Shown here piece by piece: positions 14,935 through 23,474 of a stretch of 32,598 nucleotides of DNA. The number at the start of each line of letters is the position of its first letter. The first letter of the stretch is position 1. Below the pieces are notes generated by a model. The model had not been told where the DNA came from. It did no database searches and saw only the letters and a program-made list of their open reading frames with translations. The position numbers and the translations under genes are program-made. The DNA is from JANOZM01 sp031429355 (GTDB lineage: Bacteria; Pseudomonadota; Gammaproteobacteria; Burkholderiales; Burkholderiaceae_E): assembly GCA_031429355.1 (NCBI GenBank), contig JANOZM010000006.1, positions 1 through 32,598 of the forward strand. The letters run 5' to 3'.

Positions 14935-16007
14935 GCTGCTTGTTTCCAATTGGTATTGTTTTTGTGGTGCTGCGTATGATTTGTAGCCGTATTACTTAAT
15001 GAGGTACTACTTAAAGAGTTGCTGCTTAAATTATTTGAGCTAGACAATAAGGTATCAAAGTACTGATCGAGTGCCAGCAGTTGTTGCTCTGGGTTTTCTG
15101 TTTGGTTAAATGCGTCGCGTAACACCTGACCTTGTAACCACTGCTGGCTATACCAACCAATATGCTTACGGGCAGTTCGTGCGCCGACCAAGGCACCATG
15201 AAAATTATAGTGGTCTAGTAAATGACTTTTAATAACGGCCCATTGTGTTTCTAGGGTTGGGCCTGCCAAGTGCTCACCGGTGGCCAAGTAATGTGCAATT
15301 TGGCCTGGCAACCAAGGGTTGCCTTGCGCCGCTCGCCCAATCATTACAGCGTCGGCATGAGTTTGTTTTAAAACGGCTAAGGCTTTTTCGCAAGAGTCAA
15401 TGTCGCCGTTAGCAACAATTGGAATTCTTGCGTCACGCTTAATTTGGGCGATTGTGTCGTACTCGGCGTAACCATTGTAAGCACAGGCACGTGAGCGGCC
15501 GTGTATCGCCAACATTTGTATTCCGGCTTGCTCAAATTGTTTTGCTAAAAGGGGCGCGTTTGTAGTGGCCCGCGTTGGCCCGGTACGCATTTTTAAAGTA
15601 ACCGGTACATTAACTGCGGCAACTACCGCCTCGACTATTTGCAATGCCAATGCGGGTTGACTCATCAACGCTGAACCCGCCGCTAAATTACAAACTTTTT
15701 TTGCCGGGCACCCCAAATTAATGTCGATAATTTGCGCGCCCTTATCCACATTATATTTGGCCGCTTCGGCCATCATGCTCGGGTCGGCACCAGCGATTTG
15801 AATTGACTTTGGTTCGATTTCGCCGTCGTGATTTAAGCGCTGAGAAGACTTTACCGTGGCCCACAGTTTCGGGTTGCTAGCCGCCATTTCTGAAACTGCA
15901 TAACCAGCACCCAATCGTTTCACCAATTGCCTAAATGGGCGGTCCGTTACACCGGCCATAGGAGCAACGAATACATTGTTACTCAACTGGTAGGGGCCGA
16001 TAAACAT
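14931..16007 (-). CDS. dusB: tRNA-dihydrouridine synthase DusB
   Basis: 358 residues. The FMN-binding TIM barrel opens with NNVFVAPMAGVTDRPFRQL. The catalytic Cys is residue 100 in DINLGCPAKKVC. Substrate and FMN motifs MRTGPTRATTNAP, HGRSRACAYNGYAEY and PIVANGDIDS follow, then VMIGRAAQGNPWL. DusB reduces specific uridines in the tRNA D-loop using NADPH. The last 35 or so residues form a low-complexity Ser/Asn/Leu/Thr tail (from SSSNNLSSNSLSSTSLSN) not found in E. coli DusB. The underlying DNA looks like short imperfect repeats. A weak promoter-like TAGAAT lies near 16044-16049. The stop overlaps fis. Confidence 0.95.
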   Translation of the reverse strand: MFIGPYQLSNNVFVAPMAGVTDRPFRQLVKRLGAGYAVSEMAASNPKLWATVKSSQRLNHDGEIEPKSIQIAGADPSMMAEAAKYNVDKGAQIIDINLGCPAKKVCNLAAGSALMSQPALALQIVEAVVAAVNVPVTLKMRTGPTRATTNAPLLAKQFEQAGIQMLAIHGRSRACAYNGYAEYDTIAQIKRDARIPIVANGDIDSCEKALAVLKQTHADAVMIGRAAQGNPWLPGQIAHYLATGEHLAGPTLETQWAVIKSHLLDHYNFHGALVGARTARKHIGWYSQQWLQGQVLRDAFNQTENPEQQLLALDQYFDTLLSSSNNLSSNSLSSTSLSNTATNHTQHHKNNTNWKQAA

Positions 16008-16206
16008 TTGGGTTGGAATTTCGAAACAGATGAAGGGGGATGGATTCTAACCAAATACGCGGGGCATCAATGCAAAAAGTTAGAATTTATTTGAAGTATT
16101 TTGCGGATATTTTGAAGTAAACAGCCACCAACTTTTTTACGATGCTTTGAAACAGCTTATTCGACCAACTTTTGGAACATGGTGTCACGCGGCACAAAAA
16201 ACAAAT

Positions 16207-16908
16207 TTATTTTTCAGATAAATATTGATTGATCTGTGCTAAGCGTTCAGGTGTGCCAACGTCGTCCCAGCGCTGCGCAAAAAGTTCGGCTCCGATTAAA
16301 TTGATCGGTACATCGCGCTTTAGTAAGGTAACTAACTTTTCGTACTGACCCTTGGTAATTGAGTTAAACATACTTGGGCGATACACGCCTACTCCAGAGT
16401 AGGTTAACTTTTTTTCATTTGCGTTTAATTGCATCAACCCGTTTTGGCAACAGAAATCACCTTCCGGGTGATGCGCTGGATTGGGGACCATGACACAGTA
16501 ACCATGTAACTGAAAGTTCTCGACGAATTGTTTTAAAGTATGTAAACGATCAAACGAGTACTCGCAGTACACATCGGCACTAATGACAGCAAAGGGTTCG
16601 TCTTGCGCCACACCTTTTTGCAAAAGAGGGAGGGCATTAGCGATTCCCCCCGCAGTTTCTAAAGCTGGATTTTCGGGGCTGTAGACAATACTTGCGCCGA
16701 AGCGGCTGCCATCACCAAGAAATTGCTCGATTTGTGAACCAAGCCAAGCGTAGTTAATTACAACGTCTGTGATGCCCGCTGCAACTAGTTTTTCTAGGTG
16801 GTGTTCGATTAGCGTTTTGTCGCCAGCTATTAATAGTGGCTTGGGCGTTGTAGTGGTTATGTCACCCATTCTTGCGCCACGTCCTGCGGCCAACAGCATT
16901 GCTTTCAT
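16207..16908 (-). CDS. murU: N-acetylmuramate alpha-1-phosphate uridylyltransferase MurU
   Basis: 233-residue nucleotidyltransferase with a Rossmann-like fold. The signature MLLAAGRGARMGDITTTTPK (GxGxRM...PK) binds the nucleotide. AVISADVYCEYSF supplies the metal-binding Asp, and WDDVGTPERLAQINQYL is the typical end. With AmgK it forms UDP-MurNAc from recovered MurNAc, bypassing de novo synthesis and conferring intrinsic fosfomycin tolerance in Pseudomonas. It starts 3 nt after amgK. This pairing makes MurU more likely than a general sugar nucleotidyltransferase. Confidence 0.9.
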   Translation of the reverse strand: MKAMLLAAGRGARMGDITTTTPKPLLIAGDKTLIEHHLEKLVAAGITDVVINYAWLGSQIEQFLGDGSRFGASIVYSPENPALETAGGIANALPLLQKGVAQDEPFAVISADVYCEYSFDRLHTLKQFVENFQLHGYCVMVPNPAHHPEGDFCCQNGLMQLNANEKKLTYSGVGVYRPSMFNSITKGQYEKLVTLLKRDVPINLIGAELFAQRWDDVGTPERLAQINQYLSEK

Positions 16909-16911
16909 AAA

Positions 16912-17940
16912 TTAAAACGTATAGCCGCTGCTAGGGGTATTACCTTCAACTTCCAGCAATAAATTACGAAGTTCGAACAACTCAGCGTAGCGCTGGCAGA
17001 CTTTAATAGAGTGCTCCAACACTAATGGAATATCGTTTAAGTAGCGCGACTTGCCATCGCGGTAATTTAAGCGGGCAAAGATTCCTAAAATTTTAAGGTG
17101 CCGCTGCAAACCCATCCATTCGAAATCGCGATAAAAATCGCCAAACTGAGTAGGTAAATTTAAACCTTGTTTGCGGGCTTGTTCCCAATAACGAATACAC
17201 CAGTCCATGACTTGATCTTCTTCCCAGCGAATATAAGCGTCCTTCAGCAGTGAAACTAAGTCGTACGTCAGTGGGCCCACAACGGCATCTTGAAAATCGA
17301 TAATGCCGGGATTGTTTTTGGCCACCAGCATTAAGTTGCGCGAGTGGTAGTCGCGATGCACGAACCCCGTCGCTTGCGCTAGGTTGTTAGCAATGATTTT
17401 CTCAAAGCTGGTTTCAAGTCGCTCGGTTTGTTTGGCGGTCAGCGCGACATTTTTGTGGCGCGGTACATACCATTCTGAGTACAAACGCATTTCGCGCAGT
17501 AATAACTCGCGGGTGTAAAACGGTAAATTCGTCGAGTCGGCTTTGCATTGCATTTCAATTAATGCACTGATCGCGTCTGCGTAGAGTACTTTTGCGCTTT
17601 CTTCGTTCAGTAAACCTAAGTAGGTTGCATCGCCGAGGTCATCTAATAATAAAAATCCGTCGTCAACGTTGGTCGCCAACACTTTTGGGGCCCGAACCCC
17701 CGCATCTAATAATTTTTGGGCAACATGGATGAATGGTTTCACATCTTCATTGGCGGGTGGGGCATCCATAACGATGGCGGTTTGGACGTTGCTGTCTGAT
17801 TCAATATGGCAATCGACCCGAAAGTAACGCCTAAAGCTAGCGTCGGCGGAAGCCACGCGTAAAGTTTCTGGGCGTAAATTGAAGTGTGTGGGCAAGGAAG
17901 ACAGCCATTGCATTGCTTGGGTTTGACGCTGATCGGACAT
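16912..17940 (-). CDS. amgK: N-acetylmuramate/N-acetylglucosamine kinase AmgK
   Basis: 342-residue aminoglycoside-phosphotransferase-fold kinase. The catalytic loop FVHRDYHSRNLML gives Asp197 and Asn202. The metal-binding GIIDFQDAVVGPLTYDLVSL gives Asp215. The start SADASFRRYFRVD is typical of the AmgK subgroup of APH proteins, and DFEWMGLQRHLKILGIFARL near the C-terminus is also family-specific. It phosphorylates the anomeric hydroxyl of MurNAc or GlcNAc released during wall recycling. It is divergently placed from lptD with a 115-nt gap, the same neighbourhood as in Pseudomonas. Confidence 0.93.
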   Translation of the reverse strand: MSDQRQTQAMQWLSSLPTHFNLRPETLRVASADASFRRYFRVDCHIESDSNVQTAIVMDAPPANEDVKPFIHVAQKLLDAGVRAPKVLATNVDDGFLLLDDLGDATYLGLLNEESAKVLYADAISALIEMQCKADSTNLPFYTRELLLREMRLYSEWYVPRHKNVALTAKQTERLETSFEKIIANNLAQATGFVHRDYHSRNLMLVAKNNPGIIDFQDAVVGPLTYDLVSLLKDAYIRWEEDQVMDWCIRYWEQARKQGLNLPTQFGDFYRDFEWMGLQRHLKILGIFARLNYRDGKSRYLNDIPLVLEHSIKVCQRYAELFELRNLLLEVEGNTPSSGYTF

Positions 17941-18019
17941 GAGAGTGTAAAAAAGTTAGCAAAAGCGCTGCTAGATGTAAAAAAGGGCTTTCTAATGCGG
18001 GCCCCAAGCCGGAGCGAAC

Positions 18020-18025
18020 TATAAT
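18020..18025 (+). promoter_or_regulatory. Probable -10 element for lptD-surA-rsmA
   Basis: A perfect TATAAT lies 30 nt before the lptD TTG start. No good -35 hexamer is seen at the usual distance, so an activator or an extended promoter may be needed. A sigma-E type element was looked for and not recognised. Confidence 0.45.
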
Positions 18026-18055
18026 AGGTTTTTCTCGCTATTTCTTTTATTTCTC

Positions 18056-20350
18056 TTGCGTCGACCTGTCCTGCACTCTTCGTTGTTTGCCTTAAGCGCG
18101 ATCTCTTGCGCGCTCTACGCGCCAGCTAGTCGGGCGCAAGATGAACAACAGGCGGTTTCGCTTAAATTGTCCGATACTTTGCGGCCTCCGGCAGCCAAAG
18201 CAAATGATAAAGTCGCAACGCCAATGTTTGCATCTGCCGATCAAGCAACGGGGCGCGCAGATCTCGAATTAACTTTACAGGGCAATGCACAGGTGCGGCG
18301 TGACGGCACGGTAATTATTGCGGAGCGCATTAATTACAGTTCAACTGACAATACCGTAGCGGCGGTAGGTGCTGTGCGCGTAAACAGAGATGGCACTGTA
18401 CTGTTGGGCAATGAGTTGCAGTTGCGAATGGACACCAAAGAAGGCTATTTGGCGCAAGCCTCGTATTCGATTGGGGCATTAGGCGGGCGTGGCTTTGCAA
18501 GCCGTATCAATTTGTTAGGGGGTTCGCGAATCCAAGCCCTTGACGCAACCTACACAACATGTGAACCAGGCAGCCTCGACTGGTTGTTGCGTACAGAGAC
18601 CTTAGAGTTAGATCAAAAAGCAGCGCAAGGACGTACTGGGAAAACCCAGTTGTACTTTAAAGATCAACAAATTTTTGGTGCGCCATTTTTCTTTTTCCCT
18701 TTGGGGAGTCAGCGTCAATCGGGTTTCTTGGCACCAAGTTTAGAATCAAATTCTCGTTTCGGCCTTGGTGGCATTATTCCTTACTACTGGAATATTGCGC
18801 CCAATCGGGATGCTACGTTCGCTCCGCGATTTATGTCGCGCCGAGGTTTGGCATTAGAAAACGAATTGCGTTTACTTGAACCCAATTGGGCAGCGGAAAT
18901 TAAATACGATTTCAATCCTAACGATACGGCTTCGGGTGGGTTTCGTTATTTATTGAACGTAAAAACTCAAGCCAGTTTGCCCATGGGCTGGAGTCTTGGA
19001 CTAAACGCTCGTCGCGTTTCTGATGATAATTATTTAGTCGATTATGGTCGTAATTTGTTGACTGCTTCAGAAACCCGATTACCAGTTGAATTAAGTTTAG
19101 CCCGTGCGTTTGGGCTATGGAATTTTTCTGCTCGGGCCGTAACTTGGCAACATTTACTAGCTGCAAGGCTTACCCCGAGCTACGAGCAAATACCCCAGCT
19201 ACGTCTGACAACCGAGCAGACTATTGGAAATTTCAATTTCAATTTCATTAGTGATGTTTCTAAATTTGGTATTTCCAGCCCTTCAGTTGCTGCGATTGGT
19301 TGGCGGAGTGTTGTAAACCCCTCGATCAGTTACCCGATTCAAACGCCCGCCTATTTTGTTACTCCAAAGATCGGCTTGCACGCTAGCTATTACAATTTAG
19401 AGCGCAATCCATTAGGGGACAAAAAGCTATCGCGTGTGTTGCCAATTTTTTCGGTCGATAGTGGTCTAAATTTCGAGAGGCAAATGACTTGGCGCGGCCA
19501 ACAATTTACGCAAACACTAGAGCCTCGGGTGTTTTATGTAAAAACACCGTACCGCGATCAAAGCGCATTTCCGGTTTTTGCGGATACCGCAGCAACTGAA
19601 CTTAATTTTGCACAGTTATTGTCTGAAAACTCTTTTGTTGGAAATGATCGCATTGCCGACCTAAATCAACTTAGTACAATGTTGGTTTCTCGAATCATCA
19701 ACCCTGCCGATGGCAGCGAACGATTTCGATTTGCGGTTGGTCAAAGACTTTATTTTTCACCGCAGCGCGTAACAATTTCAGCTTCTGACCCACCGCGAAC
19801 CGATACGCGCAGCGACTTATTATTCGCGGCGGGTGGTGATTTAGCTAAAGGGATTAGTGTTGACGCTGGCTTTCAATATTCTGTTCAGCAGGCAAAATTG
19901 CCGCGGTTTAACGCCAGTGTGCGTTATTTGCCAAACGAAAGTAATTTAGCTAATTTCTCGTACCGGTATTCGAAGGCAACTAACTTAAATCAGCTTGACA
20001 CCTCGTGGCGCTGGAAAGTTGGACCACGTTGGTCTACGCTGGGTCGGTTAAACTACTCGTTTGCAAAGGTTGGCAATGTTACGGTCGGTGGTGAAGTCGA
20101 CAAGCCAGGCATCGTAGAAGCGATTGTTGGTGCCGAGTACGATGTGGATTGTTGGACGGTCCGCACTGTGGTGCACCGTTTTGTTACGGCAGATCGGAAA
20201 CCGACAACTCAATTGTTCTTTCAGCTTGAATTGAAAGGGCTTGGACAAATTGGTTTGAGCCCATTTGATGTACTTAAACGCAATATTCCGGGTTATCGAT
20301 TGCCCTCTGATCGTCCCACAGTACCAACGAATTTTTTTGGCTATGACTGA
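18056..20350 (+). CDS. lptD: LPS-assembly protein LptD (outer-membrane translocon)
   Basis: 764 residues. The signal peptide is MRRPVLHSSLFALSAISCAL..ASRA. The N-terminal OstA/LptA-like beta-jellyroll (about 65-190) contains ADLELTLQGNAQVRRDG and RINYSSTDNTVAAVGAVRV. The C-terminal 26-strand barrel (about 200-764) begins near PFFFFPLGSQRQSGFLAPS. With LptE it inserts LPS in the outer leaflet. Mature LptD has only two Cys: Cys169 (TTCEPG) and Cys699 (DVDCWTV). E. coli has four forming two disulfides, so at most one inter-domain disulfide is possible here. The start is TTG with no other candidate. The stop overlaps the surA start. lptE is not adjacent. Confidence 0.96.
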   Translation: MRRPVLHSSLFALSAISCALYAPASRAQDEQQAVSLKLSDTLRPPAAKANDKVATPMFASADQATGRADLELTLQGNAQVRRDGTVIIAERINYSSTDNTVAAVGAVRVNRDGTVLLGNELQLRMDTKEGYLAQASYSIGALGGRGFASRINLLGGSRIQALDATYTTCEPGSLDWLLRTETLELDQKAAQGRTGKTQLYFKDQQIFGAPFFFFPLGSQRQSGFLAPSLESNSRFGLGGIIPYYWNIAPNRDATFAPRFMSRRGLALENELRLLEPNWAAEIKYDFNPNDTASGGFRYLLNVKTQASLPMGWSLGLNARRVSDDNYLVDYGRNLLTASETRLPVELSLARAFGLWNFSARAVTWQHLLAARLTPSYEQIPQLRLTTEQTIGNFNFNFISDVSKFGISSPSVAAIGWRSVVNPSISYPIQTPAYFVTPKIGLHASYYNLERNPLGDKKLSRVLPIFSVDSGLNFERQMTWRGQQFTQTLEPRVFYVKTPYRDQSAFPVFADTAATELNFAQLLSENSFVGNDRIADLNQLSTMLVSRIINPADGSERFRFAVGQRLYFSPQRVTISASDPPRTDTRSDLLFAAGGDLAKGISVDAGFQYSVQQAKLPRFNASVRYLPNESNLANFSYRYSKATNLNQLDTSWRWKVGPRWSTLGRLNYSFAKVGNVTVGGEVDKPGIVEAIVGAEYDVDCWTVRTVVHRFVTADRKPTTQLFFQLELKGLGQIGLSPFDVLKRNIPGYRLPSDRPTVPTNFFGYD

Positions 20351-21719
20351 TATGAAAAACATTTACCAAACTAGCAAATCATTAAACGCACCTCAATCTC
20401 CCCAAAAGATTAGTAGTCTGTTGATTAGTATTTTGACAGCGTCGGCAATCGCGTCGCCGGCCTTTGTGAGTGCACAACAAAGCAGCCCAGTTAAAATCGA
20501 TAGTATTGTTGCTGTAGTCAATGATGAAGCGATTCCATCGACTGAGTTGCAAATGCGTATTGGTGTCACCGAGCGGCAGATCAAACGACAGAATCAGCCA
20601 GTGCCGCCGCGCGAAGCGTTAGGTAAGCAAGTGTTAGAGCGCATGATTACTGATCGCGCGTTAATTCAACATGCGCGTGAAAAAGGTATTCGTGCTGAGG
20701 ATGCTGTAGTTGACCAAGCGCTTGTGCGAATCGCTGCAGAAAACAAAGTGGCAATCGGAGCGCTAAAAGATCGAGTAGAACGTGATGGCATGAGTTTCGA
20801 AAGATTTCGGGAGGATATTCGTGATGAAATTACAGTCTCTCGATTGCGTGAACGTGAGGTTGATGCGCGTATAACAATCTCAGAATCAGAAGTAGATCGC
20901 TTGTTAGCCGAGCAAGCCGGTAGTGCTGACACGACCGAGTATAACGTTGCGCAAATTCTGTTGCGGGTGCCAGAAAACGCCACGCCAGAACAGGTCGAGC
21001 GGCAACGTTTGCGCGCCGAAGAACTTGCCAAACAAGCCGAACGTGGGACCGAGTTTGCGCGTTTATCCGCGGCGTTTTCTGAGGCACCAGAAGCGCTTAC
21101 GGGTGGCGGTTTAGGTTGGCGCACGGCCGAGCGTTTGCCGCAAATTTTTCTTGATGCTGTGCGTCCACTACGTGTCAATCAAGTTGCCCCAGTTGTTCGT
21201 AGCGCCAATGGTTTTCACATTTTGCGGTTAATTGATAAACGCAGTACTGGGATGGTGGGCGCTGGTGGACCCGTGGTTCAAACACGAGCTTCACATATTT
21301 TAATTCGCATTGATGGTCCAGCCACAGAGGCGGCCGTTCGCGCTCGCCTTGCCGATATCAAAGCGAAGGCAGTTGCTGGTTCGGATACTTTTGCAAACTT
21401 GGCCAAGACGAACTCCGTAGATGGTTCGGCGGCTAATGGCGGCGATTTAGGATGGGTCTTGCCCGGTGATACCGTTCCAGAATTTGAAAAGGCAATGTTA
21501 GAAACACCGGTAAATGGTATTAGCGACCCAGTCCGCAGCCAGTTTGGGATGCATATTATTCAAGTGGTCGAACGTAAATCTGCAGCAATGCCCGAAGACC
21601 GAGTGCGCCAACAAGCCAAACAAGTGATTCGCGAACGTAAAAGCGAGCAGCAATATCAAGAATGGATACAACTTATTCGTGACCGTGCTTATGTCGAGTT
21701 ACGTACGGACGAAGGTTAA
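20343..21719 (+). CDS. surA: Periplasmic chaperone / peptidyl-prolyl isomerase SurA
   Basis: 458 residues. The signal peptide is near SLLISILTASAIASPAFVSA. The SurA N domain starts at VKIDSIVAVVNDEAIPSTEL. Two parvulin (PpiC) domains follow: EYNVAQILLRVPENAT to NGFHILRLIDKR, and TRASHILIRIDGPAT to FGMHIIQVVERK. A final helix (DRVRQQAKQVIRERKSEQQYQ) packs on the core domain, as in E. coli. SurA escorts outer-membrane proteins, LptD among them, to the Bam complex. The ATG at 20343 overlaps the last codons of lptD; a second ATG at 20352 is equally possible. No ribosome-binding site is obvious, which supports coupling to lptD. Confidence 0.95.
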   Translation: MTDMKNIYQTSKSLNAPQSPQKISSLLISILTASAIASPAFVSAQQSSPVKIDSIVAVVNDEAIPSTELQMRIGVTERQIKRQNQPVPPREALGKQVLERMITDRALIQHAREKGIRAEDAVVDQALVRIAAENKVAIGALKDRVERDGMSFERFREDIRDEITVSRLREREVDARITISESEVDRLLAEQAGSADTTEYNVAQILLRVPENATPEQVERQRLRAEELAKQAERGTEFARLSAAFSEAPEALTGGGLGWRTAERLPQIFLDAVRPLRVNQVAPVVRSANGFHILRLIDKRSTGMVGAGGPVVQTRASHILIRIDGPATEAAVRARLADIKAKAVAGSDTFANLAKTNSVDGSAANGGDLGWVLPGDTVPEFEKAMLETPVNGISDPVRSQFGMHIIQVVERKSAAMPEDRVRQQAKQVIRERKSEQQYQEWIQLIRDRAYVELRTDEG

Positions 21720-21727
21720 GAACCCGT

Positions 21728-22555
21728 TTGGCTCATCAAGCGCGTAAACGATTTGGCCAACACTTTTTAGTTGATCAAGGGGTTATTGCGGGAATCGCAA
21801 ATAGTGTTGCCAAAGACAGTGTTGATGGCAATGAGACTTGGGTAGAAATTGGACCAGGGCTTGCTGCGCTGACCACCGCTTTAGTGCAAAAGCGACAAGC
21901 TAGCAAAAGTGTTTTACACGCGATAGAAATTGATCGCGATTTAATTGCTCGCTTGCGTAAACGGTTTACCTCGGAGCAGTTACTAGTTCAAGAGGCCGAC
22001 GCATTAACGTTTGATTTTGCCAGCTTTTCTGCACCCTTAGTCGTTGTTGGTAATTTGCCCTACAACATCTCTACGCCACTGCTGATTCGCTTAATTGAAT
22101 ACCGATCAATTGTGGCGCGACAAATTTTTATGCTGCAAAAAGAAGTGATTTTGCGCATGGTCGCCAAACCGGGCACCAAGGACTACGGCCGGTTAACCGT
22201 GATGCTTCAAGCCTATTATCAAATGCAACATTTGTTTGATGTAGGGCCAGAGTGTTTCGATCCGCCGCCACGGGTAGATTCGGCAATTGTGGCGATGCAG
22301 CCGTTAGCCCAATCCGAAGTTAAATCTCGAAAAAATTTGGAAGTGCTGTTAACGATTGCATTCGGACAGCGACGAAAAATGTTGCGAGCTTATTTTTTCC
22401 CATGGTTGGCTCAACAAGGTATAGCTAACGATGGATTACTAGGTACGGCGCGTGCCGAGGAAATTCCGGTAGAGCAATGGGTGAAACTAAGCAACTTAAT
22501 GCCCGCTCACATATCGTCCGTAACACCCGTCAATTTAGATTTTGCCGATTCGTAG
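21728..22555 (+). CDS. rsmA: 16S rRNA (adenine1518/1519-N6)-dimethyltransferase RsmA (KsgA)
   Basis: 275-residue SAM-dependent methyltransferase. It opens RKRFGQHFLVDQGVIAGIA. The SAM-binding motif is EIGPGLAALTTALV, the acidic motif IEIDRDLIARL, and the catalytic motif IV NLPYN in VVGNLPYNISTPLL. It dimethylates two adjacent adenines in helix 45, a late step of 30S assembly; loss gives kasugamycin resistance in other bacteria. The start is TTG at 21728, 8 nt after the surA stop. pdxA, which often lies between surA and rsmA, is missing. The 3' end overlaps ygjP on the other strand by 49 bp. Confidence 0.96.
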   Translation: MAHQARKRFGQHFLVDQGVIAGIANSVAKDSVDGNETWVEIGPGLAALTTALVQKRQASKSVLHAIEIDRDLIARLRKRFTSEQLLVQEADALTFDFASFSAPLVVVGNLPYNISTPLLIRLIEYRSIVARQIFMLQKEVILRMVAKPGTKDYGRLTVMLQAYYQMQHLFDVGPECFDPPPRVDSAIVAMQPLAQSEVKSRKNLEVLLTIAFGQRRKMLRAYFFPWLAQQGIANDGLLGTARAEEIPVEQWVKLSNLMPAHISSVTPVNLDFADS

Positions 22556-23469
22556 TCCGGCACAATTTGGGCAACCTTGTCCCAAAATTTAGGGCTGTGG
22601 TTCATCTCAGATAGATGTGCTAATTCGTGAGCAATGACATAGTCAATTACATCCAACGGAAAGTGCATTAATCGCCAATTAAGACGAATCGTTCCTTCGG
22701 ATGTGCAGCTCCCCCAACGGGTTCGTGCCGAAGAAAGCGCCCAACGTTTAGGGGCTTTTCCAGTCAACATGGCCAAGCGTTCTAATCGTTGTGCAAACAG
22801 TGCCCGTGCTTTAGTTTGCAACCATGCTTGCACGGTATCTTGAATGCGAGTTGCTTCAACTTGTGTAGGTAGACCAACCAGTAACTCGGAGTCCTGATGA
22901 ACAATGCCGGTAATGTCGGGCCGTATCCGCAATGTTAGTGGCAAGCCCAGGTACTTAACCGATCCACCGTCAGCCCAGGAGGGTTGCTCGGCTAAACGAC
23001 GTGATTGATGCTTGCGCCACTCAATCAGTTTGCGCGAAATCCATTGGCTTTTTTCTAGAACAGCGGCATCAATTTCGGTTAAGCCTACCCATTTAGGCGC
23101 GCTTACAGTAACACCACGGTCGTCGATTAAAAACCCAATTGTGCGTCGTTTACCTCGGCGCAAGTGAAACTCGATAGGTTGTTGTTCGTGGCCAATTACT
23201 TTGCGGATATTGGGTCGAGTCGGGTCGGGTTTGGCTGGGTCTGGCTTAGTAAATGTAGTAGTTACAGCGTCTGGTGGTTTGTTCGATCCAGCTTTAAAGT
23301 TTGTTGGATTAAGCGATGGCGGATTTAAACCCGGAGGATTTGGTGCAATTGTAGAATCTTGTGGCGCAGATGAAGATGAGCCGTTAGCGACCTCGGCCGA
23401 CCAAAGATCGAAAAAGGGTAAGCTCAATTGACTACTCAATTGTTTGCCTAGCTGTTTAAACAGTCCCAT
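22507..23469 (-). CDS. ygjP: YgjP-like (DUF45/SprT-fold) metal-dependent hydrolase
   Basis: 320 residues. The C-terminal half has a zincin motif HELAHLSEMNH (His281, Glu282, His285, third His291) followed by SPKFWDKVAQIVPDY. SSARTRWGSCTSEGTIRLNWRL is a family signature. The N-terminal half, HLRRGKRRTIGFLIDDRGVTVSAP, is also typical. E. coli YgjP has been reported as a UTP pyrophosphatase. Residues 43-87 are an unusual Pro/Asn/Lys-rich linker (NPPGLNPPSLNP, KPDPAKPDPTRP) absent from most relatives. The ATG at 23469 begins 5 nt after plsC; a GTG at 23487 would overlap it. The end overlaps rsmA. Confidence 0.88.
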   Translation of the reverse strand: MGLFKQLGKQLSSQLSLPFFDLWSAEVANGSSSSAPQDSTIAPNPPGLNPPSLNPTNFKAGSNKPPDAVTTTFTKPDPAKPDPTRPNIRKVIGHEQQPIEFHLRRGKRRTIGFLIDDRGVTVSAPKWVGLTEIDAAVLEKSQWISRKLIEWRKHQSRRLAEQPSWADGGSVKYLGLPLTLRIRPDITGIVHQDSELLVGLPTQVEATRIQDTVQAWLQTKARALFAQRLERLAMLTGKAPKRWALSSARTRWGSCTSEGTIRLNWRLMHFPLDVIDYVIAHELAHLSEMNHSPKFWDKVAQIVPDYESAKSKLTGVTDDM

Positions 23470-23474
23470 TTGCT

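Noticed and set aside
16008..16206. A small gene or RNA in the dusB-murU gap
   Set aside because: No open frame with a start signal and no stable hairpin was seen; only a weak -10-like TAGAAT near 16044-16049.
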